Made by a program: the position numbers and the translations under genes | Shown: in pieces, positions 42,283 to 50,279 of the stretch | How the letters are laid out: each line of letters begins with the position of its first letter | Position numbering within the stretch: position 1 is the stretch's first letter | The notes under the pieces: model-generated | Databases searched by the model: none | What the model was told of the DNA's origin: nothing | Seen by the model: the letters and a program-made list of their open reading frames with translations, nothing else | Origin: Micromonospora sp. NBC_00389 | GTDB taxonomy: Bacteria > Actinomycetota > Actinomycetes > Mycobacteriales > Micromonosporaceae | Direction of reading: 5' to 3' | Assembly (NCBI RefSeq): GCF_036059255.1 | Contig: NZ_CP107947.1 | Location: 372,001 to 436,000 of the forward strand | DNA length: 64,000 nucleotides

Positions 42283-43311
42283 CTAGTCAGTCACCGGAAG
42301 CCATGCCGTGTAGGAGACGACGTCCGTGCCGACCCGGCAGCCGGTCAGGTGCCCGCCGTCGTCGCCCAGCCCGCGCAGCCAGGTCACCTCGGCGGCATGA
42401 TCGCCGTCGGCGGGGAACTCCCGGTCCCGCTCGGCGAAACGCCGGTCGAGCAGCGCCGACCGGGCCGCGCGGGCCTCCGCGTACCGGGCGGTGAGCACCG
42501 CAGCGTCGCCGTCGGTCAGGGCGGTGGCCAGCTCGTCCAGGAACACGCGGACCTCGGCCAGCTCGTGCAGCACCCGGTCCCGGTTGCCGAGCAGCATGTT
42601 CGCCGTCCGCTCCGCCGGGGTGCCGGCGACCCGGGTGCCGTCCCGGAAGCTGCCCGCGGCCAGCGCGAGCACCGCGTCGCGCAGCCGCGCCCGCTGCGTC
42701 GCTCCGGCCAGCGCGCCGGCCAGCAGGTGCGGCACGTGTGAGGCGAGCGCGGCCGCCGAGTCGTGCGCTGGACCGGACATCGGCACCACCCGGGCACCGA
42801 ACAGCTCCACCAGCAGCCCGGCCAGCCAGCGGAAGGCGTCGGTCGCTGCGCCCGGAGCTGGGCAGAGCACCCAGGCGGCACCGGCCAGCAGGGTCGTGGT
42901 GGCGGCGGTCAGGCCGGCGGACTCCGCGCCAGCCATCGGGTGCCCGGGCACGAACCGGTCGGTCAGCCCGAGCCGGGCGGCCGCCTCAGCCACCTCGATC
43001 TTGGTGCTGCCGACGTCGGTCAGTACACAGCCCGGCGCGGTCGCGGCGGCCACCTGGGCCAGCGTCCCGGGCAGGGTGGGCAGTGGGCCGCAAAGGAAGA
43101 CCACGTCCCGGCCGGCCACCGCCTGCTCGATCGTGGCCGGGGCGGCCACCCCCCGGGCGCGGGCCCGCTCGCGGGTCGCCGGGTCGGGATCCCAACCGGT
43201 CACGTCCAGGCCCGCGTCGGCTAGGCGCAGCAGCACCGAACCGCCGATCAGGCCGGTGCCGACCACAGCAGCCCGCACCCCGGCGTACCGCCCGGTCACA
43301 CCGTCGGTCAT
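42283..43311 (-). CDS. tyrA: Prephenate dehydrogenase
   Basis: 342 aa. An N-terminal Rossmann domain (AVVGTGLIGGSVLLRLADAG) is followed by the TyrA signatures VLTDVGSTKIEVAEAA, FVPGHPMAGAESAG and SAAALASHVPHLLAGAL. It oxidises prephenate (or arogenate) towards tyrosine. No ACT domain is recognisable at the C-terminus. The gene lies 17 bp after dapC in the fdxC-dapC-tyrA-SIMPL-kinase run. Confidence 0.93.
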   Translation of the reverse strand: MTDGVTGRYAGVRAAVVGTGLIGGSVLLRLADAGLDVTGWDPDPATRERARARGVAAPATIEQAVAGRDVVFLCGPLPTLPGTLAQVAAATAPGCVLTDVGSTKIEVAEAAARLGLTDRFVPGHPMAGAESAGLTAATTTLLAGAAWVLCPAPGAATDAFRWLAGLLVELFGARVVPMSGPAHDSAAALASHVPHLLAGALAGATQRARLRDAVLALAAGSFRDGTRVAGTPAERTANMLLGNRDRVLHELAEVRVFLDELATALTDGDAAVLTARYAEARAARSALLDRRFAERDREFPADGDHAAEVTWLRGLGDDGGHLTGCRVGTDVVSYTAWLPVTD

Positions 43312-43328
43312 CGCCGGGCCGCCCGGGG

Positions 43329-44435
43329 TCAGGCCCGCAGCCGGCCGGCGACCGCCGCGACGTGCTCGTCGGACTCGGTCAGCGCCACCCGGACGTACTG
43401 CCCGGCGGAGGGGCCGTAGAAGACGCCCGCGGCGACCAGGATGCCGCGTCGGGCCAGCCAGTCGACCGTCTGCCAGCAGTCCTCACCACGGGTGAGCCAG
43501 AGGTACAGGCCGGCCTCCGAGTGCTCCACGGTGAAGCCCGCGCTGGTGAACGCGGCGGTCAGCACCTCACGCCGGGCACGGTAGCGCTCCCGCTGCTCGT
43601 CGGCGTGCCGCTCGTCCTGCAGTGCGGCCACCATGGCCGCCTGCACTGGTGCGGGCACGATCATGCCGGCGTGCTTGCGGACCTTCAGCAGCTCGGCGAC
43701 GAGCGCCGGGTCGCCGGCCACGAAGCCGGCCCGGTAGCCGGCGAGGTTGGACCGCTTGGAGAGCGAGTGCACCGCGAGCACGCCGTCGTAGCTGCCGCCG
43801 CAGACCTCCGGGGACAGCACCGAGACCGGCTCGGCCGACCAGCCGAGCGACAGGTAGCACTCGTCGCTGGCGACCACCGCGCCTCGTTCCCGGGCCCAGT
43901 CGACCACCTTGCGCAGGTGCGCCGCGGGCAGCACCCGACCGGTCGGGTTGCCGGGCGAGTTGACCCAGACCAGCCGTACCCGGGAGGTCGGCCCGACCGC
44001 GGTGAGCGAGTCGGCGCGGACCACGGTTGCGCCGGCCAGCCGGGCCCCGTCCTCGTACGTGGGGTACGCGATCGACGGCACCACCACCACGTCATCCGGG
44101 CCGATGCCGAGCAGGGTGGGCAGCCAGGCGACCAGCTCCTTGGAGCCGATGGTCGGCAAGACGCCGAGACCGTCGACCCCGGCGCCACAGGCCCGGGCGA
44201 CCCACGCGGTGATCGCGTCCCGCAGCGCCGGCGTGCCGGCGGTCAGCGGGTAGCCAGGAGCGTCGGACGCGTCAGCGAGCGCCTGCCGGATCACCTCGGG
44301 AACCGGGTCGACCGGCGTGCCCATGGAGAGGTTGATCAGGCCCTCCGGATGCGCCGCGGCCACAACGGCCGCGGCGTCCAGGGTGTCCCAGGTGAACTCG
44401 GGCAGCCGTGACGAGACCGGCGCGGGCCGGTTCAG
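43329..44435 (-). CDS. dapC: Succinyldiaminopimelate aminotransferase, apparently with a CTG start
   Basis: 368 aa if translation begins at the CTG at 44435, which overlaps the fdxC stop as CTGA. PLP-enzyme marks are clear: SRLPEFTWDTL, INLSMGTPVDPVPEVI, WVNSPGNPTGRVLP, SDECYLSLGW and the lysine in HSLSKRSNLAGYRAGF. No ATG, GTG or TTG is in frame between codons inside fdxC (GTG at 44567) and a GTG 26 codons in, which would delete conserved sequence. GAGGG precedes the CTG. The enzyme makes N-succinyl-LL-diaminopimelate for DapE. Confidence 0.88.
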   Translation of the reverse strand: MNRPAPVSSRLPEFTWDTLDAAAVVAAAHPEGLINLSMGTPVDPVPEVIRQALADASDAPGYPLTAGTPALRDAITAWVARACGAGVDGLGVLPTIGSKELVAWLPTLLGIGPDDVVVVPSIAYPTYEDGARLAGATVVRADSLTAVGPTSRVRLVWVNSPGNPTGRVLPAAHLRKVVDWARERGAVVASDECYLSLGWSAEPVSVLSPEVCGGSYDGVLAVHSLSKRSNLAGYRAGFVAGDPALVAELLKVRKHAGMIVPAPVQAAMVAALQDERHADEQRERYRARREVLTAAFTSAGFTVEHSEAGLYLWLTRGEDCWQTVDWLARRGILVAAGVFYGPSAGQYVRVALTESDEHVAAVAGRLRA

Positions 44436-44758
44436 TGGCCCTCGCCGCGCGGCGGCTGCGCGGCGACGAAGGTGGCGTCCTTCTCCACCTTGCCGATCTT
44501 CGAGGCGCCCCCGGGCGAGCCCAGGTCCTCGAAGAACTCGTAGTTGGCGCCGGTGTAGTCCTTCCACTGCTCCGGCACGTCATCCTCGTAGAAGATCGCC
44601 TCCACGGGGCAGACGGGCTCACAGGCACCACAGTCGACGCACTCGTCGGGGTGGATGTAGAGCATCCGATTGCCCTCGTAAATGCAGTCGACCGGGCACT
44701 CCTCGATACATGCCTTGTCGAGCACATCCACGCACGGCTCGGCGATGATGTAGGTCAC
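44432..44758 (-). CDS. fdxC: Seven-iron ferredoxin (3Fe-4S/4Fe-4S)
   Basis: 108 aa from the GTG at 44758, preceded by GGAGGAGAAG. EPCVDVLDKACIEECPVDCIY and DECVDCGACEPVCPVEAIF supply the cysteines of one 3Fe-4S and one 4Fe-4S cluster, as in FdxC (Rv1177). It shuttles electrons to unidentified oxidoreductases. It is first in the operon with dapC, the same neighbour as in mycobacteria, and is divergent from a GNAT gene. Confidence 0.93.
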   Translation of the reverse strand: MTYIIAEPCVDVLDKACIEECPVDCIYEGNRMLYIHPDECVDCGACEPVCPVEAIFYEDDVPEQWKDYTGANYEFFEDLGSPGGASKIGKVEKDATFVAAQPPRGEGH

Positions 44759-44837
44759 CGGTCTTCTCCTCCGCAAGACTCGCCGCGATCTCCCGCGACG
44801 GTAAGAGCCTAGTATCTCGCCGGGGAGGGGGTCGATC

Positions 44838-45875
44838 GTGCTCCGACAGCAGGACTTGGGACACCGGATCGTGGTCCGCCGGATTGTGGGGATTCGCGAA
44901 GGCCGCCCGCTCTTCTCCGATGCTCTCGGGGAGCTGGTGGAGCTGAGCGAGACTCATCTCACGCTGGCGACGGCGCAGGGTCCGCTGCGGGTCCCGGTGG
45001 CGCAGGTGCACCGGGCCAAGCGGGTGCCGCCGACCCGCCGGCCGACCGCCGCCGCGGTGGTGGCGCTGGAGCGCGCCGCCGACGAGGCCTGGCCGGCACC
45101 AACGCGGGGCCGGCTCGGCGACTGGCTGCTCCGGGTGGCCGACGGCTGGACCGGTCGGGCCAACTCGGCACTGCCGATCGGCGACCCGGACCGACCGCTG
45201 CCGGCGGCAGTGGACGCGGTCGAGCGCTGGTACGCCCAGCAGGGCCAACCTGCGATGATCAACACACCGCTGCCGCTCGCCGCGCCGGTCGGCGCCGAGC
45301 TGGACGGCCGGGGCTGGGGCAGCCGCCCGCCAACGCTGGTACAGACCGCGCGCCTGCCCCTGTCGGCACCGTCGGACGCCGGCCGGACGCCCCGGGCCGG
45401 ATCACCGACCGCCGCCGGCAGCCCCGACGAACAGCCCGGCGCTGCGGACGAGGTGGCACTCGACCACGCCAGCGTGGTGATCGAACTGGCCGGCGCGCCG
45501 AGCGAGGAGTGGCTGGCCGTCGCCGCTGGCCGCAAGGGTGGCCTGCCGGACGCCGCCCGGCACGTGCTCACCGCCGTGGACCAGGTCCGCTTCGCCCACG
45601 GGTACGCCAACGGCACGCTGGTGGCGATCGGCCGGGGCACGGTGACGGGGCAGGGCCGCTGGCTCGGGCTCAGCCTGATCGAGGTGCTGCCGGCCGCACG
45701 CCGACAGGGGCTAGCCCGCCGCGTGATCGACACGCTGGCCACCTGGGGTGCGTCCGCCGGGGCGACGCACGCCTTCCTCCAGGTGGAGCAGCGCAACACG
45801 GCGGCGGTCGCGCTCTACCAGCGGCTCGGCTTCACCACCCACCACACCTACCTGACCCGGGTCGCCCCGCACTGA
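44838..45875 (+). CDS. GNAT-family N-acetyltransferase with extra N-terminal region
   Basis: 345 aa from the GTG at 44838 with GGAGGGGG upstream. The last 130 residues are a GNAT domain: VRFAHGYANGTLVAIGRG, then LGLSLIEVLPAARRQGLARRVI (acetyl-CoA loop R-x-x-G-x-A), and NTAAVALYQRLGF. The first 80 residues form a small beta-barrel-like module (RIVVRRIVGIREGRPLFSDALG). The middle (about 85-215) is a degenerate GNAT-like half followed by a Pro/Ser linker. Acceptor unknown. Confidence 0.88.
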   Translation: MLRQQDLGHRIVVRRIVGIREGRPLFSDALGELVELSETHLTLATAQGPLRVPVAQVHRAKRVPPTRRPTAAAVVALERAADEAWPAPTRGRLGDWLLRVADGWTGRANSALPIGDPDRPLPAAVDAVERWYAQQGQPAMINTPLPLAAPVGAELDGRGWGSRPPTLVQTARLPLSAPSDAGRTPRAGSPTAAGSPDEQPGAADEVALDHASVVIELAGAPSEEWLAVAAGRKGGLPDAARHVLTAVDQVRFAHGYANGTLVAIGRGTVTGQGRWLGLSLIEVLPAARRQGLARRVIDTLATWGASAGATHAFLQVEQRNTAAVALYQRLGFTTHHTYLTRVAPH

Positions 45876-45894
45876 CCCGACCGCCCCGCGCAGC

Positions 45895-45972
45895 ATGATC
45901 AGCTCGACATCGCCGATGTCGGGGTATCCGGACGCCGGGATACCGCCGGATCGGCGAAGGCGAGTTGATCAA
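45895..45972. repeat. GATC-framed imperfect palindrome, copy 4
   Basis: Outer arms ATGATCAGCTCG and its near-complement GAGTTGATCA enclose a second inverted pair, GGTATCC/GGATACC. It lies 18 bp after the GNAT stop and is alignable with copy 1 at 3581-3657 over its whole length. Confidence 0.8.
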
Positions 45973-46014
45973 GCGCCGCGCTCCCCCCGGCCAGTCCAGC
46001 GGCGGGTCGGACGA

Positions 46015-46060
46015 GCGGGTCGGGCCAGCCGCGGACCAACGCGGGTCGGGCCAGCCGCGG
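46015..46060. repeat. 20-bp direct repeat
   Basis: GCGGGTCGGGCCAGCCGCGG occurs twice (46015-46034 and 46041-46060), separated by 6 bp, just outside the stop codon of the membrane protein at 46062. Confidence 0.9.
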
Positions 46061-46061
46061 G

Positions 46062-46526
46062 TCAGCGGCGGACGACCCGGCGTGGCTTGGCGGCCTTGAC
46101 CTCGGCGTACCGCTTGAGCTGCTGGGAGCGGTAGTCGCGCCCGAGCGCGGTGAGCACCAGGTACCCGATCAGCGTGCCGGCACCGCTGGCGAGCAGATAG
46201 AGCCAGATCTGGGCGAAGAACGTGCCCGCCCCGCCACCGAACGGGTTGTGGCCGACGAGCAGCGGCCCGACCAGCACGGTCAGCGCCATCGCCACCAGCA
46301 CCACGACGACCATGTCGGTCGACCACTCGGAAAGCGGCCGGCGGCGACCCCAGCGGAAGGCGACCACGGCCAGGGTCAGCCCGATCACCACGAACATCGC
46401 CAGCGACACCCGGTCGGCGACGGTGTCGTCACCGTCAAAGCCAAGCCGGATGATCAGCCGGGCGACCACGTTGACCGCGAACAGCGCTCCCGCGAGCACC
46501 CCGACGTCACGCCACCGTCTGTCCAT
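46062..46526 (-). CDS. Four-helix membrane protein, hypothetical
   Basis: 154 aa. About four membrane helices: VGVLAGALFAVNVVARLIIR, SLAMFVVIGLTLAVVAFRWG, VVVVLVAMALTVLVGPLLVG and a last pair around FFAQIWLYLLASGAGTLIGY. The C-terminus is cytoplasmic and basic (KAAKPRRVVRR). No family name is known to me. It is last in the mshB run, 81 bp after the preceding membrane protein gene. Confidence 0.7.
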   Translation of the reverse strand: MDRRWRDVGVLAGALFAVNVVARLIIRLGFDGDDTVADRVSLAMFVVIGLTLAVVAFRWGRRRPLSEWSTDMVVVVLVAMALTVLVGPLLVGHNPFGGGAGTFFAQIWLYLLASGAGTLIGYLVLTALGRDYRSQQLKRYAEVKAAKPRRVVRR

Positions 46527-46607
46527 CGCACGACCTCCTGCCGTACGCCCCGTTGCGGGGCGGCATCCCTGGCAGGAATATCTACCACTCGTACCTGTGT
46601 GGCGTCA

Positions 46608-47063
46608 TCATCCACCGAGTGCGGGCGGCGGGGCGAGGATCTGCCGGAAGCCCATCACCGCGAAGGTCATCGCACCGGCCACGATCATGGCAAGGCCGAC
46701 CCAGTTGTCGCCGGCCAGCAGCAGATCGCCCTCGGTGGTCCGGATGGCGGCCACCGCCATCAGCGCGAACCATGGCACTGCGGGCAGCGCCACCGCCCAC
46801 CGACGGCCGACCACCTCGTGCGCGAACCAGGCCAGCGCGATGTTGGCGCCGACCGCGAGCAGCACCGACACGCCGACCAGTTGCCCGCCGACGCGGACCG
46901 TGGCGAACAGCAGCTCCAGCACCCCGGTCAGCACCCCGGCCACCACCACGACGAGCCCTCCGGCCAGCCGCAGACCCAGGTCCAGCAGTCGCGGCGGTGG
47001 CCCCGCCGAGGGCGGGGTGTCCTGGTCCGGCATTACCGACATCGGCGCGGCGGGCAGGGTCAC
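46608..47063 (-). CDS. Membrane protein, hypothetical
   Basis: 151 aa from a GTG that overlaps the mshB stop (GTGA), so translationally coupled. Helices at about [56 protein letters not shown] and [18 protein letters not shown]. It has a short Pro-rich N-terminus. Actinobacterial relatives sit next to mshB, but no function is known. Confidence 0.75.
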   Translation of the reverse strand: MTLPAAPMSVMPDQDTPPSAGPPPRLLDLGLRLAGGLVVVVAGVLTGVLELLFATVRVGGQLVGVSVLLAVGANIALAWFAHEVVGRRWAVALPAVPWFALMAVAAIRTTEGDLLLAGDNWVGLAMIVAGAMTFAVMGFRQILAPPPALGG

Positions 47064-47986
47064 CGGAGACCGGCCACCGCGGCCGGGGACCGGTCCGGGG
47101 CGGTCTCCTCGGGCAGCCCGGCGAAGAGGTCGTCCTCCCAGCCGTACGGGCCGGCGCCCGGGCCCTTCTCGCCGACCGCGAGGGTGAAGTACTCCACGCC
47201 CATGAACTCGCCACCGAAGTTGCCGGCGATCGAGTAGAGCCAGGAGTTGGCCGGGATCTGGGTGCCGTGCGCCCGCATCGCGGCCTCCTTGGCCACGTGC
47301 TGGTCGGTGGCGTTGATCCGGGCGGCGATCTGGTCGTCCGGGGTGCCGAAGGGCAGGTCGGCGAGGTCCTCGATGCCGCCGAACGGGTTGTCCGAGGACT
47401 CGGCGAAGTGCGTCATGCCGGCTTCCATCACGCTGATCGGCATGGCCGTCCAGTAGACCTTGAGCGGGGCGCAGCCCTCGGCGGCGGCCAGTTCGACGGC
47501 GCGCATCGCCACCCGGTGCGCCTGGATGTGGTCGGGGTGGCCGTAGAAGCCGTTCGGGTCGTACGTGATCAGCACCTGCGGGCGTACCTCCCGCATGATC
47601 TCCACCAGATGCCCGGCGGCCTCGTCGAGGTCGGCCTGCCAGAAGGCGCGGGGGTGCTCGTTGGTCGCGAGCCCCATCATCCCCGAGTCGCGGTAGCGGC
47701 CGGCGCCGCCGAGGAAGCGGTGGTCGCTGACGCCCAGCGCGGCGCAGGCGGCGGCCAGCTCGGCGACCCGGTACCCACCGAGCTGGTCGGCCTCGGCTGC
47801 GGCGAGCTGCGCCAGCGCCGGGACGTGGATCTCGCCCTCCTCGCCGAGGGTGCAGGTCACCAGCGTGACATGCGCGCCGGCGGCGGCGTAGTGGGCCATC
47901 GTCGAGCCGGTGCCGATCGACTCGTCGTCGGGGTGCGCGTGGACCAGCAGCAGGCGGCGGTCGGGCAGCGTCGTCACGACGGTCAC
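47060..47986 (-). CDS. mshB: N-acetyl-1-D-myo-inositol-2-amino-2-deoxy-glucopyranoside deacetylase
   Basis: 308 aa from the GTG at 47986; a GTG three codons later is also possible. The LmbE/PIG-L zinc motif HAHPDDE (about 16-22) and the second ligand in [12 protein letters not shown] are intact. [11 protein letters not shown] and [10 protein letters not shown] are MshB-specific. It removes acetate from GlcNAc-Ins, the second step of mycothiol synthesis. This supports a mycothiol-based redox system with Mrx1. It is divergent from the S9 peptidase gene by 86 bp. Confidence 0.93.
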   Translation of the reverse strand: MTVVTTLPDRRLLLVHAHPDDESIGTGSTMAHYAAAGAHVTLVTCTLGEEGEIHVPALAQLAAAEADQLGGYRVAELAAACAALGVSDHRFLGGAGRYRDSGMMGLATNEHPRAFWQADLDEAAGHLVEIMREVRPQVLITYDPNGFYGHPDHIQAHRVAMRAVELAAAEGCAPLKVYWTAMPISVMEAGMTHFAESSDNPFGGIEDLADLPFGTPDDQIAARINATDQHVAKEAAMRAHGTQIPANSWLYSIAGNFGGEFMGVEYFTLAVGEKGPGAGPYGWEDDLFAGLPEETAPDRSPAAVAGLR

Positions 47987-48072
47987 TCTAACCGGCGGTT
48001 CCGGCCGGGAGTCGTCGACGCGTCCACCCAGGTCGGCCACATCACGCCCGGCACGGCTCTACGATTTGGCCT

Positions 48073-50217
48073 GTGGACTTTCCGGAGCTGGCCGCCCGCA
48101 CACGCCGGTTCAGCCACGGCGCGCCGCGTGCTGTCTCCGTGGCCGAGGACGGCTCCCGGGTGATCTTCCTGCGCTCCGCCGGCCCAGAGGATTCGGCGGA
48201 CGCGCTCTGGCTGCTGGACGTGGCCACCGCCGAGGAGCGGTTGGTCGCCGACCCGGCCACCCTGCTCAGCGACACCGGCGACGCCGCTGTGCTCTCCCCC
48301 GGCGAGCGTGCGCTGCGCGAGCGGCTGCGGCTCAGCGCCGCCGGCATCGGTTCGTACGCGCTGGACGCCGCCGGCCGGGTGGCGGTGTTCGCGCTGGCCG
48401 GCCGGCTGTTCCGGGCCGACCTGGTGCACGGCGACGTGGTGGAGGTGGCCGCCCACGGCCCGGTGCTGGACCCACGGCCGGACCCGACCGGGCAGCGGCT
48501 GGCGTACGTGACCGACGCCGCCGACGGTGTCCGCCGGGGCGAGCTGCGGGTGATCGACCCCGACGGCACCGACACCCTCCTGGCGGGCGAGGACGCCGGG
48601 GTGAGCTGGGGCTTGGCCGAGCACATCGCGGCCGAGGAGTTCGGCCGGTTCCGGGGCTACTGGTGGGCGCCGGACGGCCGCTCGGTGCTCGCCGCGCGGG
48701 TCGACGAGACCCGGCTGCCCCGCTGGCACCTGCACGACCCGGCCGAGCCGGCGAGCCCGCCGACCGCCGTCGCGTACCCCCGCGCGGGCGGGCCGAACGC
48801 GGAGGTCAGCCTGCACCTGCTGGACCTGGACGACGGCTGGGTCGACGTGCACTGGGACCGGGAGACCTACCCGTACCTGACGGCCGTCAGCTGGACCGAG
48901 GGCAGCCCGCTGATCACCGTGCTGCGGCGCTCGCAGCAACACGGGCTGGTACTGGCCGTCGACCCGCGGACCGGTGAGACGCAGGTGCACGCCGAGCTGG
49001 CCGACCCGCGCTGGGTCGAGCCGATCGCCGGCACACCGGCGCACCTGCCGGACGGCCGCGTGCTGGTCGGCGGCGAGCTGGCCCACGACGGGTACGACGC
49101 GCGGTGCCTGTTCGCCGATGGCACCCTGCTCACCCCGCCGTCGCTGTACGTGCGGCGGGTGGTGGGTCGGCTGCCGAACGGCAGCGGCCCGGCGGACCTG
49201 CTGGTCGAGGCGAGCGACGGCGAGCCGAGCGAGCGGCACCTGTTCCGGGTCCGGACCACCATCGGCGGCGGGGTGGACGCCCGCCGGCTCACCACCGACT
49301 CCGGCTGGCACATCGCCGCCGTGGGTGGGGACGTGCTGGCGGTCGGCGTCGCCTCGCTGGACCACGCCGGGGTGCGGTGGACGGTACGCCGCGGCGACCG
49401 GGAGGTGGCCGAGCTGCGCTCGCTGGCCGCCACCCCGCCGTATTCTCCGCTGCCGCTGCTGGAACGGGTGACCGACCGGCGGCTGCCGGCGGCGGTGCTC
49501 TACCCGGACAACCATGTGACGGGCCGGCGGCTGCCGGTGCTGCTGGACATCTACGGCGGCCCGGGGCACCAGGAGGTGGTGGCCGCCCGGGCGGCCTGGC
49601 TGGAGCGGCAGTGGTGGGCCGAAGCCGGGTTCGCGGTGGTCACCATCGACAACCGGGGTACGCCGGGAGTGGCCCCGTCGTTCGAGAAGGCGATCCACCG
49701 GCGGATGGCCGACGTGATCCTGACCGACCAGGTGGACGCGCTGACCGCGCTCGCCGGCAAGCACCCCGACCTGGACCTGGGCCGGGTGGGGGTGCGCGGC
49801 TGGTCGTTCGGAGGGTGGCTGGCCGGGCTGGCGGTGCTGCGCCACCCGGAACTGTTCCGGTGCGGGATCGCGGGTGCCCCGGTGACCGACTGGACGCTGT
49901 ACGACACCGCGTACACCGAGCGTTATCTCGGGCTGCCGGAGGACGGCATGGACGTCTACGCGCACCACTCGCTGGTGGAGATGGCGGCCGAGCCGGTCAC
50001 CGGGCCGGACCAGGCCCGGCCGTTGCTGCTGGTGCACGGTCTGGCCGACGACAACGTGGTGGCCGCGCACACGCTGCGGCTCTCGGCGGCCCTGCTGGCC
50101 ACTGGTCGCCCGCACGCCGTGCTGCCGTTGACCGGTGCCACCCACATGGCCGCGAACGGCACCGCCGAGCGCCTGCTTCCGCTGGAGCTCGACTTCCTCC
50201 GTACCCACCTGTTCTGA
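48073..50217 (+). CDS. Dipeptidyl-peptidase IV-like S9 peptidase
   Basis: 714 aa from the GTG at 48073. An N-terminal beta-propeller (about 30-430) includes the DPP-IV 'Glu motif' region HIAAEEFGRFRGYWWAPDG. The C-terminal alpha/beta hydrolase domain carries GGPGHQ, the nucleophile elbow GWSFGGW, HGLADDNV (Asp) and THMAANG (His). No signal peptide is seen, so it is probably cytoplasmic. It cuts dipeptides from the N-terminus of peptides. Location beside a dipeptide importer (convergent) suggests joint use of external peptides. Confidence 0.92.
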   Translation: MDFPELAARTRRFSHGAPRAVSVAEDGSRVIFLRSAGPEDSADALWLLDVATAEERLVADPATLLSDTGDAAVLSPGERALRERLRLSAAGIGSYALDAAGRVAVFALAGRLFRADLVHGDVVEVAAHGPVLDPRPDPTGQRLAYVTDAADGVRRGELRVIDPDGTDTLLAGEDAGVSWGLAEHIAAEEFGRFRGYWWAPDGRSVLAARVDETRLPRWHLHDPAEPASPPTAVAYPRAGGPNAEVSLHLLDLDDGWVDVHWDRETYPYLTAVSWTEGSPLITVLRRSQQHGLVLAVDPRTGETQVHAELADPRWVEPIAGTPAHLPDGRVLVGGELAHDGYDARCLFADGTLLTPPSLYVRRVVGRLPNGSGPADLLVEASDGEPSERHLFRVRTTIGGGVDARRLTTDSGWHIAAVGGDVLAVGVASLDHAGVRWTVRRGDREVAELRSLAATPPYSPLPLLERVTDRRLPAAVLYPDNHVTGRRLPVLLDIYGGPGHQEVVAARAAWLERQWWAEAGFAVVTIDNRGTPGVAPSFEKAIHRRMADVILTDQVDALTALAGKHPDLDLGRVGVRGWSFGGWLAGLAVLRHPELFRCGIAGAPVTDWTLYDTAYTERYLGLPEDGMDVYAHHSLVEMAAEPVTGPDQARPLLLVHGLADDNVVAAHTLRLSAALLATGRPHAVLPLTGATHMAANGTAERLLPLELDFLRTHLF

Positions 50218-50232
50218 CCCCGCGCAAAGGGC

Positions 50233-50266
50233 GGCCCCCGGTCGACGGCGTTGTCGACCGGGGGCC
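50233..50266. terminator. Bidirectional hairpin terminator
   Basis: A 14-bp stem (GGCCCCCGGTCGAC, 50233-50246, with 50253-50266) lies between the convergent S9 peptidase and dipeptide-binding protein genes. Confidence 0.92.
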
Positions 50267-50279
50267 CGTCCTTGCGGTG

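Noticed and set aside
45832..46326. A 164-codon minus-strand frame overlapping the GNAT end and the membrane protein
   Set aside because: It runs through the palindromic element and overlaps two better-supported genes; composition is that of a shadow frame.
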